Of a DNA stretch of 17,346 nt, positions 1 through 6,472 are shown piece after piece (the first letter of the stretch is position 1; each line of letters starts with the position of its first letter). Location: positions 1-17,346 of the forward strand of contig JBCBVV010000079.1 of the NCBI GenBank assembly GCA_039817415.1, in the 5' to 3' direction. The stretch comes from JALEFZ01 sp039817415 (GTDB lineage Bacteria; Bacteroidota; Bacteroidia; J057). The notes under the pieces are model-generated. The model saw nothing but the letters and a program-made list of their open reading frames with translations. It searched no databases and was not told the origin of the DNA. Made by a program: the position numbers and the translations under genes.

Positions 1-308
1 GATAGATTCTATCATGGTGTTCCTCTGAGGTTAGATGCCTTTGCAGTCTACAAGACCCTTAGGATAAATTGTCCATTCGTGCTGATATCAACTTCTACGC
101 ACCTACACCTGTAGGAGTAGACGAAGCTGGCGATGTGATTACCCGTTCATCCTTCTTGAATGTAGGAACACAGGTTGAGTTCAAGCCTATTCCTGCGGTT
201 GGGATATTCATTGGGGTCAATAACTTACTCAATACTCAATACCAGCGTTGGTTCAATTATCCTGAAAGGGGAATTGACTTCAGGGGCGGATTAACATGGG
301 CTTTCTAA
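1..308 (+). pseudogene. TonB-dependent outer-membrane receptor, C-terminal fragment with an apparent frameshift
   Basis: This is the end of an outer-membrane beta-barrel receptor. From about position 63 to the TAA at 306-308 the protein reads as the last strands of a TonB-dependent receptor: a VNNLLN turn, the YQRWFNYPERG segment and a final strand ending in an aromatic residue (LTWAF), the usual barrel-insertion end. Upstream, the same kind of protein continues in another frame: positions 1-60 read DRFYHGVPLRLDAFAVYKTL, while the downstream frame has a TAG at 60-62. Joining the two needs a net change of one missing (or two extra) bases near 61-62, giving a smooth YKTL-DKLSIRAD strand. I infer a real frameshift or an assembly error; the TTG at 69 is unlikely to be a true start. 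The body of the gene lies left of the window, so ligand and TonB box cannot be judged. It could be annotated as an intact partial CDS if the base is restored. Confidence 0.7.
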
Positions 309-372
309 GAGACTGTTTAAGATTTATCCTTCTAGTATATAGTTTCTAAGCACTAGAAAATAGAAAATCGAG

Positions 373-409
373 GAAGAGACGGGCTTTGCGCTCTGTCTCT
401 TCTTTTTTT
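373..409 (+). terminator. Rho-independent terminator after the TonB receptor
   Basis: A perfect 8-bp stem, GAAGAGAC (373-380) with GTCTCTTC (395-402), is followed at once by seven T residues (403-409). It lies about 65 bases after the receptor stop codon. A smaller AT-rich inverted repeat, TTCTAGT (330-336) with ACTAGAA (352-358), precedes it. The rest of the stretch up to the next gene (410-578) shows no plus-strand gene. Confidence 0.8.
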
Positions 410-510
410 GGGGGTACTTAGAGAATCTTTAAGATGTATACTCCTCGCTTACAGTTGTTTTTCAAGGACCCGAGTTTGCATTTTTTCTCACCTTTGCTCC
501 ACTAAAATTC

Positions 511-532
511 AAAAAAATACTTCCTCAGAAGC
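511..532 (-). terminator. Possible weak terminator for the exported protein gene
   Basis: On the minus strand, CTTC-TGAG-GAAG (528-531 with 520-523) forms a 4-bp stem with one extra wobble pair and is followed by a run of seven T residues (517 down to 511). It lies about 50 bases after the stop codon of the minus-strand gene at 579. The T-run is good but the stem is short. Confidence 0.3.
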
Positions 533-578
533 TTAAAACCCTGCCTGCAAACTAAACATGATAAACTTAAATGGTCTT

Positions 579-1097
579 TTAATCCATGCAAACAACCCAT
601 GGGGAAAGAAAAAGACACCATTTTCCATTCACATAAGCCAAGAGTTCAAAAGAGCTTCCATTCAGCCTTCCTTCTTCAGTAAAAACTACTTTGTAGTAAG
701 GAAGGCCTTCTTTAAGATGTTGAGCCATTTCCATGTATCCTCCTGGAAAATTTTTGGCTGCCTCTGTATGTTGGCTAAAGTCGGCTTTGGTAGCCTGATG
801 GATGTGAAAGGTATTTTGTTCCTTGTATTCAGGTGTCAAAATAATCAGATGTCTTTGGCTTATTTTTCGGAGAAAGCGATAGATATCTTTGGCTTTTTCC
901 TTCCCAAATGCTTGTTGACAGTCTTTTAAATCTGGTATGAGGGTTTTGGTAAATAATCTTCTGGTTTTGTAATCAACTTCCAATAGATATTCACACATTT
1001 GCTGAAGTCCAGTTTCACCTGCTTTAAAAATAGGGTATTGTGCTTTGAGGAGAATCCCCCAGCTCAAGAACAAACAACACAATATAAATTTCCTCAT
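579..1097 (-). CDS. Exported protein of unknown function, 172 residues
   Basis: I do not recognise the family. The protein opens with a clear signal peptide: a basic start (MRK), a hydrophobic core to about residue 16 and a likely cut after KAQ near residue 20. The mature part of about 150 residues is mixed alpha/beta in character, with scattered Lys/Glu and a hydrophobic C-terminus (WCLFLSPWVVCMD). It has a Cys at residue 35 in a QQMCEYLLEVD helix, one at about 60 (KDCQQAF), and two near the end (KWC, VVCMD), so a disulfide in the periplasm is possible. There is no lipobox. The ATG at 1097 is chosen because the signal peptide follows directly; no Shine-Dalgarno is visible, as is common in Bacteroidota. 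It stands alone, divergent from queG. An overlapping plus-strand open frame at 558-929 is its shadow. Confidence 0.75.
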   Translation of the reverse strand: MRKFILCCLFLSWGILLKAQYPIFKAGETGLQQMCEYLLEVDYKTRRLFTKTLIPDLKDCQQAFGKEKAKDIYRFLRKISQRHLIILTPEYKEQNTFHIHQATKADFSQHTEAAKNFPGGYMEMAQHLKEGLPYYKVVFTEEGRLNGSSFELLAYVNGKWCLFLSPWVVCMD

Positions 1098-1145
1098 GCC
1101 AATGGATTGCCGGATATGTTGGGGAAAAAAGGCAATTCATGCTAA

Positions 1146-1175
1146 TTTGACAAATCACCTATAGCTTAGTTATTT
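1146..1175 (+). promoter_or_regulatory. Possible promoter of queG
   Basis: TTTG (1146-1149), which is also the start of TTGACA (1147-1152), lies 17 bases before TAGTTATTT (1167-1175). This partly fits the Bacteroidota pattern TTTG then TAnnTTTG, and equally TTGACA-17-TTATTT. It is about 20 bases upstream of the queG ATG. The -7 part is a poor match. Confidence 0.25.
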
Positions 1176-1195
1176 CAGATAATACAGTTGAGTAC

Positions 1196-2131
1196 ATGGA
1201 TACCCTTCAACTCAGTCGAAAAATCAAGCAGAAAGGAGCCGAACTAGGCTTCGATATGCTGGGTATTTCTAAGGCTGAGAAGCTTGAAAAGGAAGCGAGA
1301 GAATTGGAAGAATGGCTACAGAAAGGCCTGCATGGGAAGATGACCTACATGGAGAACTACTTTGATAAGAGAGTAGATCCAACTTTGTTGGTTGAAGGTG
1401 CCAAGTCAGTTATCAGTGTGATCCATAATTACTTTCCTCAACCCTTACATCGTCAGCCGGCAGAAGCCCCTAAAATTTCGCGTTATGCCTGGGGGGCTGA
1501 CTATCACAAAATCCTTAAAAAGAAGCTCTATCAGCTGTTTCAATATATTCATGAAGAAGTTGGCAGTGAAGTTGAAGGGAGAGTTTTTGTTGATTCAGCT
1601 CCAGTATTGGATAAGGCTTGGGCAAGAAAGTCAGGCTTAGGCTGGATAGGAAAGCATACCAACCTCATTTCTCCCCAAAAAGGATCATGGTTTTTTATTG
1701 GGGAAATTATCCTAGACCTCGATCTGGCCTATGATGGCCCTATCAAGGATTATTGTGGTACGTGCACCAGGTGTATAGATGCTTGTCCGACCGCTGCGTT
1801 ATCTCCCTACCAGATTGAAGCACAAAAGTGCATCTCTTATCTCACCATTGAGCTTAAGGAAGAGATAGGGAAGGAGTTTGAAGATAAAATGGAAGGCTGG
1901 GCTTATGGCTGTGATATTTGCCAGGAAGTCTGTCCTTGGAATCGATTTTCTACCCCACATCCTGGTCAGGAGTTTGAGCCCCTAGCCCATGTGTCCTTAG
2001 ATCAAAAAGAATGGGAAGAGATTGACGAGAAGGCCTTTAAAAAATTGACAAAAAAAACTGCTATGAATCGAGTAAAATGGGAGAAAATGAAGGGAAACCT
2101 GAAGTTTTTAATTTCTGGAATGAAATCCTGA
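1196..2131 (+). CDS. queG: Epoxyqueuosine reductase QueG
   Basis: QueG reduces epoxyqueuosine to queuosine at the wobble base 34 of tRNAs with GUN anticodons, the last step of queuosine synthesis; it is a cytoplasmic cobalamin and two-[4Fe-4S] enzyme. The sequence shows the family marks in order: N-terminal GFDMLGISKAE, the DSAPVLDKAWARKSGLGWIGKH core (residues 133 on; Asp133 fits the proposed catalytic acid), then ferredoxin-like cysteines C187, C190, C193 and C197, and a second set C239, C242, C246 with C212 as likely fourth ligand (YGCDICQEVCPWN). At 311 residues it is the short form, without the C-terminal HEAT-like extension of longer homologues. ATG 1196 gives a normal N-terminus. It heads a likely operon, with the propeller gene 38 bases downstream. 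The identification is firm. Confidence 0.96.
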   Translation: MDTLQLSRKIKQKGAELGFDMLGISKAEKLEKEARELEEWLQKGLHGKMTYMENYFDKRVDPTLLVEGAKSVISVIHNYFPQPLHRQPAEAPKISRYAWGADYHKILKKKLYQLFQYIHEEVGSEVEGRVFVDSAPVLDKAWARKSGLGWIGKHTNLISPQKGSWFFIGEIILDLDLAYDGPIKDYCGTCTRCIDACPTAALSPYQIEAQKCISYLTIELKEEIGKEFEDKMEGWAYGCDICQEVCPWNRFSTPHPGQEFEPLAHVSLDQKEWEEIDEKAFKKLTKKTAMNRVKWEKMKGNLKFLISGMKS

Positions 2132-2169
2132 GAATTATCTATTTTCAAAAGGTACTTAACTCAACTACT

Positions 2170-3099
2170 ATGCGATTCCTGCTGTCTGCCCTTTGCTTTT
2201 TACTTGTCTACGCTCATGCTAAAGGGCAGTACGTAGACAGTATCCAATCCCATCTCGAAATCTATAGCCTAGAAACAGAAAGTCAAATAGTCATTTTGAG
2301 TGAAAACGATCACTTTGAAGCGCCCAACTGGAGTAGAGATGGGAAGTTCTTATTGATCAATAGCAAGGGTTTACTCTATAAAGTTGACTTAGATTCCAAT
2401 AAAAAGACGCTGGTTGACACAGGAGACTTGGACCATATCAACAATGACCACGGGATTTCCCCCGATGGTCAAGAGATCGTAATCAGCAACAACGATTTGC
2501 TGATGACAGATGAGGGAAAAGAAGTTCGAAGTTCAAGAATCTATTTACATCCCATCACAGGAGGAATCCCCAAGCTTGTTACGCCAAATTATCCTTCTTA
2601 TTGGCATGGATGGGCTCCAGATGGACGTACACTGGCCTACGTGGCCAAAAGGAAGGGTGATTATGATATCTATACCATCGACAGTACGGGCGGAAAGGAA
2701 AATCGATTGACGAGTAGCCCGGGATTAGACGATGGACCCGATTATTCTCCCGATGGCAAATATATTTATTACAATTCCATGGCCTCAGGAAAAATGGAAA
2801 TCTGGAGGATGGATGCGGACGGATCCAACCAAAAGCAACTCACAGATGATACCCAATCCAATTGGTTTCCTCATCCTTCTCCCATCGGGGATAAATTGGT
2901 ATACATCTCTTACAAGGAGGATCAAGGCAGTGCTCACCCACCTATGAAGGAAGTGGAACTAAAACTCATGGATTTAGAAACTTTTGCCATTACTACACTT
3001 TGTTCCTTCACAGGAGGGCAGGGGACGATTAATGTTCCTTCTTGGTCTCCGGATGGAAAAGCTTTTGCCTTTGTTACCTACAATTGGATAAGGAAATAA
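2170..3099 (+). CDS. Secreted TolB-like (WD40-like PD40) beta-propeller protein
   Basis: The protein has a signal peptide (MRFLLSALCFLLVYAHAKGQ, residues 1-20) and then TolB/PD40-type propeller blades marked by SxDGK or SPDG turns: NWSRDGKF, GISPDGQE, WAPDGRTLAYV, DYSPDGKYIYY, HPSPIGDKLVYIS and SWSPDGKAFAFV. Between blades are typical IYTIDSTGG and IWRMDADGSN strands. Such proteins are periplasmic scaffolds; the partner is not known here. An in-frame ATG at 2077 would overlap the end of queG and bury the signal peptide 31 residues inside, so ATG 2170 (309 residues) is preferred. It lies 38 bases after queG and 4 bases before the next gene, so the three probably share a transcript. It should not be taken for the Tol-Pal TolB itself: no pal or tolA gene is nearby, and the protein is shorter than classical TolB. 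Confidence 0.85.
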   Translation: MRFLLSALCFLLVYAHAKGQYVDSIQSHLEIYSLETESQIVILSENDHFEAPNWSRDGKFLLINSKGLLYKVDLDSNKKTLVDTGDLDHINNDHGISPDGQEIVISNNDLLMTDEGKEVRSSRIYLHPITGGIPKLVTPNYPSYWHGWAPDGRTLAYVAKRKGDYDIYTIDSTGGKENRLTSSPGLDDGPDYSPDGKYIYYNSMASGKMEIWRMDADGSNQKQLTDDTQSNWFPHPSPIGDKLVYISYKEDQGSAHPPMKEVELKLMDLETFAITTLCSFTGGQGTINVPSWSPDGKAFAFVTYNWIRK

Positions 3100-3103
3100 A
3101 CGG

Positions 3104-3514
3104 ATGGGCGTCAGAACAAATGTATCTTTTTCACTATTTTCTCAAGATGGACAACTGCTTGAGAAGATCCATATAGATGAGTATGCAGATGAATTCGTCT
3201 ATCAATTACTCGACGATGGTGGGGCTACCTTTGAACCCCAGCGATGGGCACCTGGGCTTACAGTTGAGGAGGCTAAGCTCATCAAACTCAGCTTTGACAA
3301 GGAAAGTGGAAGTGTATTTGAGGGATTTGCCACAGCAAGTGAGGAAAAGAAAGATCCTATGCTCCTTGCTCCCATTTGGGAAAAATTTGAGGCAGAAGCG
3401 GGTCCCAAGTTTGAGAGTGGAGGAAGTAGGGAAATCATCGCAGCCATTCGAAGATACTTGGAAATAGCCAAACAGGGCAATTGCCTTGTCCAGATCACCG
3501 TAGCTGACTTTTAA
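3104..3514 (+). CDS. Hypothetical protein, 136 residues, downstream of the TolB-like gene
   Basis: I do not recognise this family. It starts 4 bases after the propeller stop codon, so the two are probably translated from one message. No signal peptide or membrane segment is visible. The N-terminal third looks like beta strands (NVSFSLFSQDGQLLEKIHID); the rest is acidic with likely helices (TVEEAKLIKLSFDKESG, REIIAAIRRYLEIAKQG) and a hydrophobic final strand (CLVQITVADF). It ends only 8 bases from the stop of the convergent HD-domain gene, with no room for a separate terminator. Two other overlapping open frames (3177-3467 plus, 3202-3498 minus) were discarded because this one is the longest and has operon spacing. 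Confidence 0.65.
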   Translation: MGVRTNVSFSLFSQDGQLLEKIHIDEYADEFVYQLLDDGGATFEPQRWAPGLTVEEAKLIKLSFDKESGSVFEGFATASEEKKDPMLLAPIWEKFEAEAGPKFESGGSREIIAAIRRYLEIAKQGNCLVQITVADF

Positions 3515-3522
3515 GCTACTGA

Positions 3523-5769
3523 TTACGCCACTTCTTCTTCTTGCACATAGCTGATTCTACCATGGTAGATGCTTAGCAATTGCTTCTTGATCACTTGTCT
3601 GATAATGGAGATATCTCGGAATGTCAGGTTAGAATGCTCTAACTGGTGGTCCTTGATCTTATGGTTGATAATGCTATCGACCAATTCTTTCAACTTCTCA
3701 GGAGTCGGATTTTTCAAGGATCTGGAAGCAGCTTCAATTGAATCGGAAATCATCAATACAGCTGTCTCTTTGGTATTGGGTAAAGGTCCGGGATATCGGA
3801 ACAATTCCTCCGCTTCAGGGGCCTGACATTGGTTAAGCTTAAGATAGACTCTGTAGAAATACTCCACCCTTGTGGTACCATGGTGCATTTGGATGAAGTC
3901 CACAATTTCCCTTGGCAAATGGTATTTATGAGCCATTTCTACTCCTTTCTTCACGTGGCCGATAATGATGCCAGCACTTTCCTCACAATTGATCTGATCA
4001 TGGGGGTTATTTTCTTTATCCTCCTCAGACATGTTCTCTATGAAGTACTTGGAATCAGCCATTTTTCCAATATCGTGGTAAAGGGCACCCACATGTGTCA
4101 ACAAGGCATTGCCACCGACTTCCTTGATGGTAGCTTCTGCAATATTTGCCACTTGGAGAGAATGCTGGAAGGTGCCAGGAGCCTTTCTTGCCAGTTCTTG
4201 GAGCAAGGGATAATTGGTGTCCAACAATTCCAGATACGTGAGGTCGGATGTAACAGAAAATACCCTTTCCATCACATAAATGAGATTATAGGTAATAACC
4301 GTTAGGATAACATTGATCCCGAAAATCAACAAAGTTCTGTAGTTGATTTCGAAGAAGGAACCCTTGGACAGCAAATTAAAAGCTATGTATGCCGTACAAT
4401 AGGCGATCAAGATATACCCTAGGGTAATGAAAAAAGTGTCTCTCTTTCTTAGTTTTTTCAGACTGTAAACCGCAACTGTTCCGGCACAAATCTGAACGAA
4501 GGCAAATTCAAGTCCCTGCTGTACCAATACTGCTCCAAATAGAGCTACCAAAATATTGGCCTGAAGTGCCAGTCGATGATCAAAAAAGCTGCTGATGAAA
4601 ATCGGAACAATACAGGCAGGCGCAAGATAAATGTAGGATAGATTGATATTGGGAGAGAAATCACTCAATCTCTCTGCCAAGTTGGTCAACTTAGTTGCGA
4701 GCACCATCGCTCCAACGGCTATCACAAAGGTGAAGAGGATCAGCGCGAGTTTCTTATAGTCAAAGTATAGCCTGGGCCGATTAAACCAGAGGTACGCAAA
4801 GAAAATACCTGTAATCATCATGATGATGATAAATTGGCTCAAGAAGACGAGTAAGGTATTTTCTTCTCCTTCTTTGCGTTTAGATTCAAGGATGAGGGAT
4901 TCAATTCTTTCCGCTTCGTCCTTGGTAACGAGAGTTCCCTTGTTGATGATTGTGCTCCCTGCACTTATTTTCTCCTTTACAGGTGAAATCAGGGCCTTTT
5001 TTCTTTCCCTTGCTAAATGGGTGTTTTCCTGGTCAAAAAGGAGATTGAATCTTATCTTCTTAAGAAGAACAGCATTCAGGTACTGGTTGATTTTAGTGGG
5101 TAGGGTAGAAGGAAGCCCATCTAACCAATCTTTTAATTGTTTGGGGCTGATAATGAGATCCTTTACAGCATGGTATCGCTCTAGGCCGGATCTTATTCTG
5201 ATGGAGATATACAGCAAACTTGAATCCTGCGGTTGTCCCAATTGGATAAAGCCCTTTTGGAACGCCTTATTGACCCTGATTCGGGCTTCACTTTGCATGT
5301 TTTCCAGCAAGGTGTTGACATCACTGCCGAATAAATCGTCCTCAAAAGGAGGAAGGTCAAGTTGGACCATGGCATCATATATCTGCCGCTGTCGGAGGGT
5401 ATCCTTATTTGCCTTGGCTTCCCTAAATGAATTGACAGCGGATTGAAAGGACAACAGCACATTATCAACCTCCTGAGCTACTTGTTCTTCAACTACGGTA
5501 TCTCTTCTGTATATATCTAGTATTTGCCGGGAAGCATTTTCTCTTTCTACTTCAAGGCTATCTGTATCTTTATAAATGGCAAAGTCAAAGGGCGCCACCA
5601 AAGGTGCGACTTCCCATTTCTTCCCAATTTCATACTGGTAGTTCAGGCGATAGGCACGCGGCATCATTAGCGTCATCAAAATCAGATACGCCAGAATAAT
5701 CCCATATCTATACAGATGAAATCTATCCCTGAGTTTTCGGGTGAAAAATACCTTGATTTCGTTTCTCAT
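3523..5769 (-). CDS. pgpH: 7TM-HD family membrane phosphodiesterase (PgpH-like, probable c-di-AMP hydrolase)
   Basis: This 748-residue protein has the PgpH/YqfF layout: a short cytoplasmic start, one membrane segment (about 23-41), a large extracytoplasmic domain (about 45-300, the 7TMR-HDED region), a bundle of roughly six to seven membrane helices (about 305-520) and a cytoplasmic HDIG domain (about 530-700). Metal-binding residues are visible: H536 in TFQHSLQVANIAE, H565-D566 in GALYHDIGK, the GHVKKGVEMAHKYHLP stretch and H629-H630 in FIQMHHGTT. In Listeria and other bacteria this family degrades c-di-AMP, a messenger for potassium and osmotic balance; the substrate here is inferred from the family. 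Start ATG 5769 gives the usual basic N-terminus before the first helix. It has its own candidate promoter at 5820-5851 and probably forms a single-gene unit, convergent with the gene at 3104. The family call is firm, the substrate less so. Confidence 0.92.
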   Translation of the reverse strand: MRNEIKVFFTRKLRDRFHLYRYGIILAYLILMTLMMPRAYRLNYQYEIGKKWEVAPLVAPFDFAIYKDTDSLEVERENASRQILDIYRRDTVVEEQVAQEVDNVLLSFQSAVNSFREAKANKDTLRQRQIYDAMVQLDLPPFEDDLFGSDVNTLLENMQSEARIRVNKAFQKGFIQLGQPQDSSLLYISIRIRSGLERYHAVKDLIISPKQLKDWLDGLPSTLPTKINQYLNAVLLKKIRFNLLFDQENTHLARERKKALISPVKEKISAGSTIINKGTLVTKDEAERIESLILESKRKEGEENTLLVFLSQFIIIMMITGIFFAYLWFNRPRLYFDYKKLALILFTFVIAVGAMVLATKLTNLAERLSDFSPNINLSYIYLAPACIVPIFISSFFDHRLALQANILVALFGAVLVQQGLEFAFVQICAGTVAVYSLKKLRKRDTFFITLGYILIAYCTAYIAFNLLSKGSFFEINYRTLLIFGINVILTVITYNLIYVMERVFSVTSDLTYLELLDTNYPLLQELARKAPGTFQHSLQVANIAEATIKEVGGNALLTHVGALYHDIGKMADSKYFIENMSEEDKENNPHDQINCEESAGIIIGHVKKGVEMAHKYHLPREIVDFIQMHHGTTRVEYFYRVYLKLNQCQAPEAEELFRYPGPLPNTKETAVLMISDSIEAASRSLKNPTPEKLKELVDSIINHKIKDHQLEHSNLTFRDISIIRQVIKKQLLSIYHGRISYVQEEEVA

Positions 5770-5819
5770 TTCCTTTCTTCCTTGGGGAGGAATTTCCCTT
5801 TCCCCTTTCCTTCACTGTG

Positions 5820-5851
5820 CTAAGGTACGCAATGCCCATAAAGCAGCCAAA
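5820..5851 (-). promoter_or_regulatory. Candidate Bacteroidota-type promoter of the 7TM-HD gene
   Basis: On the minus strand TTTG (5851-5848) is followed after exactly 20 bases by TACCTTAG (5827-5820). The known Bacteroidota primary-sigma pattern is TTTG, 19-21 bases, TAnnTTTG; the -7 part matches five of six fixed positions. It sits about 50 bases upstream of the ATG, in a stretch without genes. Confidence 0.45.
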
Positions 5852-5892
5852 AGCAAGGCAGGCTAGCATATTACAAGGATATTGGCCAGATT

Positions 5893-6300
5893 TTATGACC
5901 AACGGTCACTTTTGGTGATCAACTTTTTTAGGACTTCTATATTGATCTCAGCAAGAGACTTGATGTAAAGACAGCCTTTGCCCGTTCGGTGGGGCCCTAA
6001 TGCTTCCAATAATTCAACTTCCTCATTTACATCATACATCAGGTAAAAAGTCAAGTGATTTTTGGCTGGTGAAAAACCCACGTGAAACCATTCATATTCC
6101 TCTCCATTTTTTCTCTGATAGGTGTATTTTCCATACCCCACAATGCTCACTCCCCAAATCTTGGGCTCCTTTCCCGTTATTCCAGCAATGAGGTCAAGTG
6201 CGACCTCGGCATCTGCTTTGCGCTTTTTATGGGCAATAGCTTCTATGAAATCGGGAACACTCCTGTCTGTTTCGGAATTGACTAGCTTTTTCTTTCCCAT
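5893..6300 (-). CDS. DUF1801 domain protein
   Basis: This small cytoplasmic protein (135 residues from ATG 6300) has the DUF1801 pattern: a DFIEAI start helix, a helix that ends in GKEPKIWG, the SIVGYGKYTYQ strand, EWFHVGFSPAKNHLTFYLMY and a C-terminal GKGCLYIKSL segment followed by a final helix. The fold is of the type found in YdhG/DUF1801 proteins, whose biochemical role is unknown. A TTG 11 codons further upstream (6333) would lengthen it with a basic, unconserved-looking stretch; ATG 6300 (MGKKKLVNSETD) better fits the family's usual start. It lies upstream of the 7TM-HD gene on the same strand, but the 123-base gap with its own promoter suggests separate transcription. It is divergent from the phosphatase gene. 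Confidence 0.85.
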   Translation of the reverse strand: MGKKKLVNSETDRSVPDFIEAIAHKKRKADAEVALDLIAGITGKEPKIWGVSIVGYGKYTYQRKNGEEYEWFHVGFSPAKNHLTFYLMYDVNEEVELLEALGPHRTGKGCLYIKSLAEINIEVLKKLITKSDRWS

Positions 6301-6387
6301 CTTCCTTGAATTAACGGTTTTTATCTTGGACAAATGAATGTCTTAGCATATAAATTAACAATCAACTCATATTGATAAAACTCTCTT

Positions 6388-6422
6388 TTTACCAAGCTCA
6401 AATTATTTAATGGAATGGTAAA
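6388..6422. repeat. Inverted repeat TTTACCA / TGGTAAA in a divergent intergenic region
   Basis: The perfect 7-bp arms TTTACCA (6388-6394) and TGGTAAA (6416-6422) are separated by 21 AT-rich bases. The repeat lies between the divergent DUF1801 and phosphatase genes. It might be an operator or may have arisen by chance. Confidence 0.4.
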
Positions 6423-6450
6423 GGAGATCGATGGGGGAAAATGGTAGTTA

Positions 6451-6462
6451 GAAACTAGTTTC
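6451..6462. promoter_or_regulatory. Perfect 12-bp palindrome just upstream of the phosphatase gene
   Basis: GAAACTAGTTTC is its own reverse complement over all 12 bases and ends 10 bases before the ATG at 6473. The position suits an operator or an mRNA element acting on the start site. No regulator can be assigned from the sequence. Confidence 0.45.
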
Positions 6463-6472
6463 AGGCAAAAAG

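Noticed and set aside
558..929. Plus-strand open frame of 123 codons
   Set aside because: It lies wholly opposite the minus-strand exported protein, has a Phe/Cys-rich composition typical of a shadow frame, and no promoter or ribosome site.
2077..2169. Upstream ATG extension of the TolB-like gene
   Set aside because: It would overlap queG by 55 bases and place the signal peptide inside the protein; the ATG at 2170 sits exactly at the signal peptide.
3829..4305. Plus-strand open frame of 158 codons
   Set aside because: It is antisense to the HD catalytic domain with all its metal ligands; no independent protein features are visible.
4820..5446. Plus-strand open frame of 208 codons
   Set aside because: It runs antisense to the extracytoplasmic domain of the 7TM-HD gene, whose protein is clearly conserved; the Ser/Arg/Leu-rich product looks like a reverse-complement shadow.
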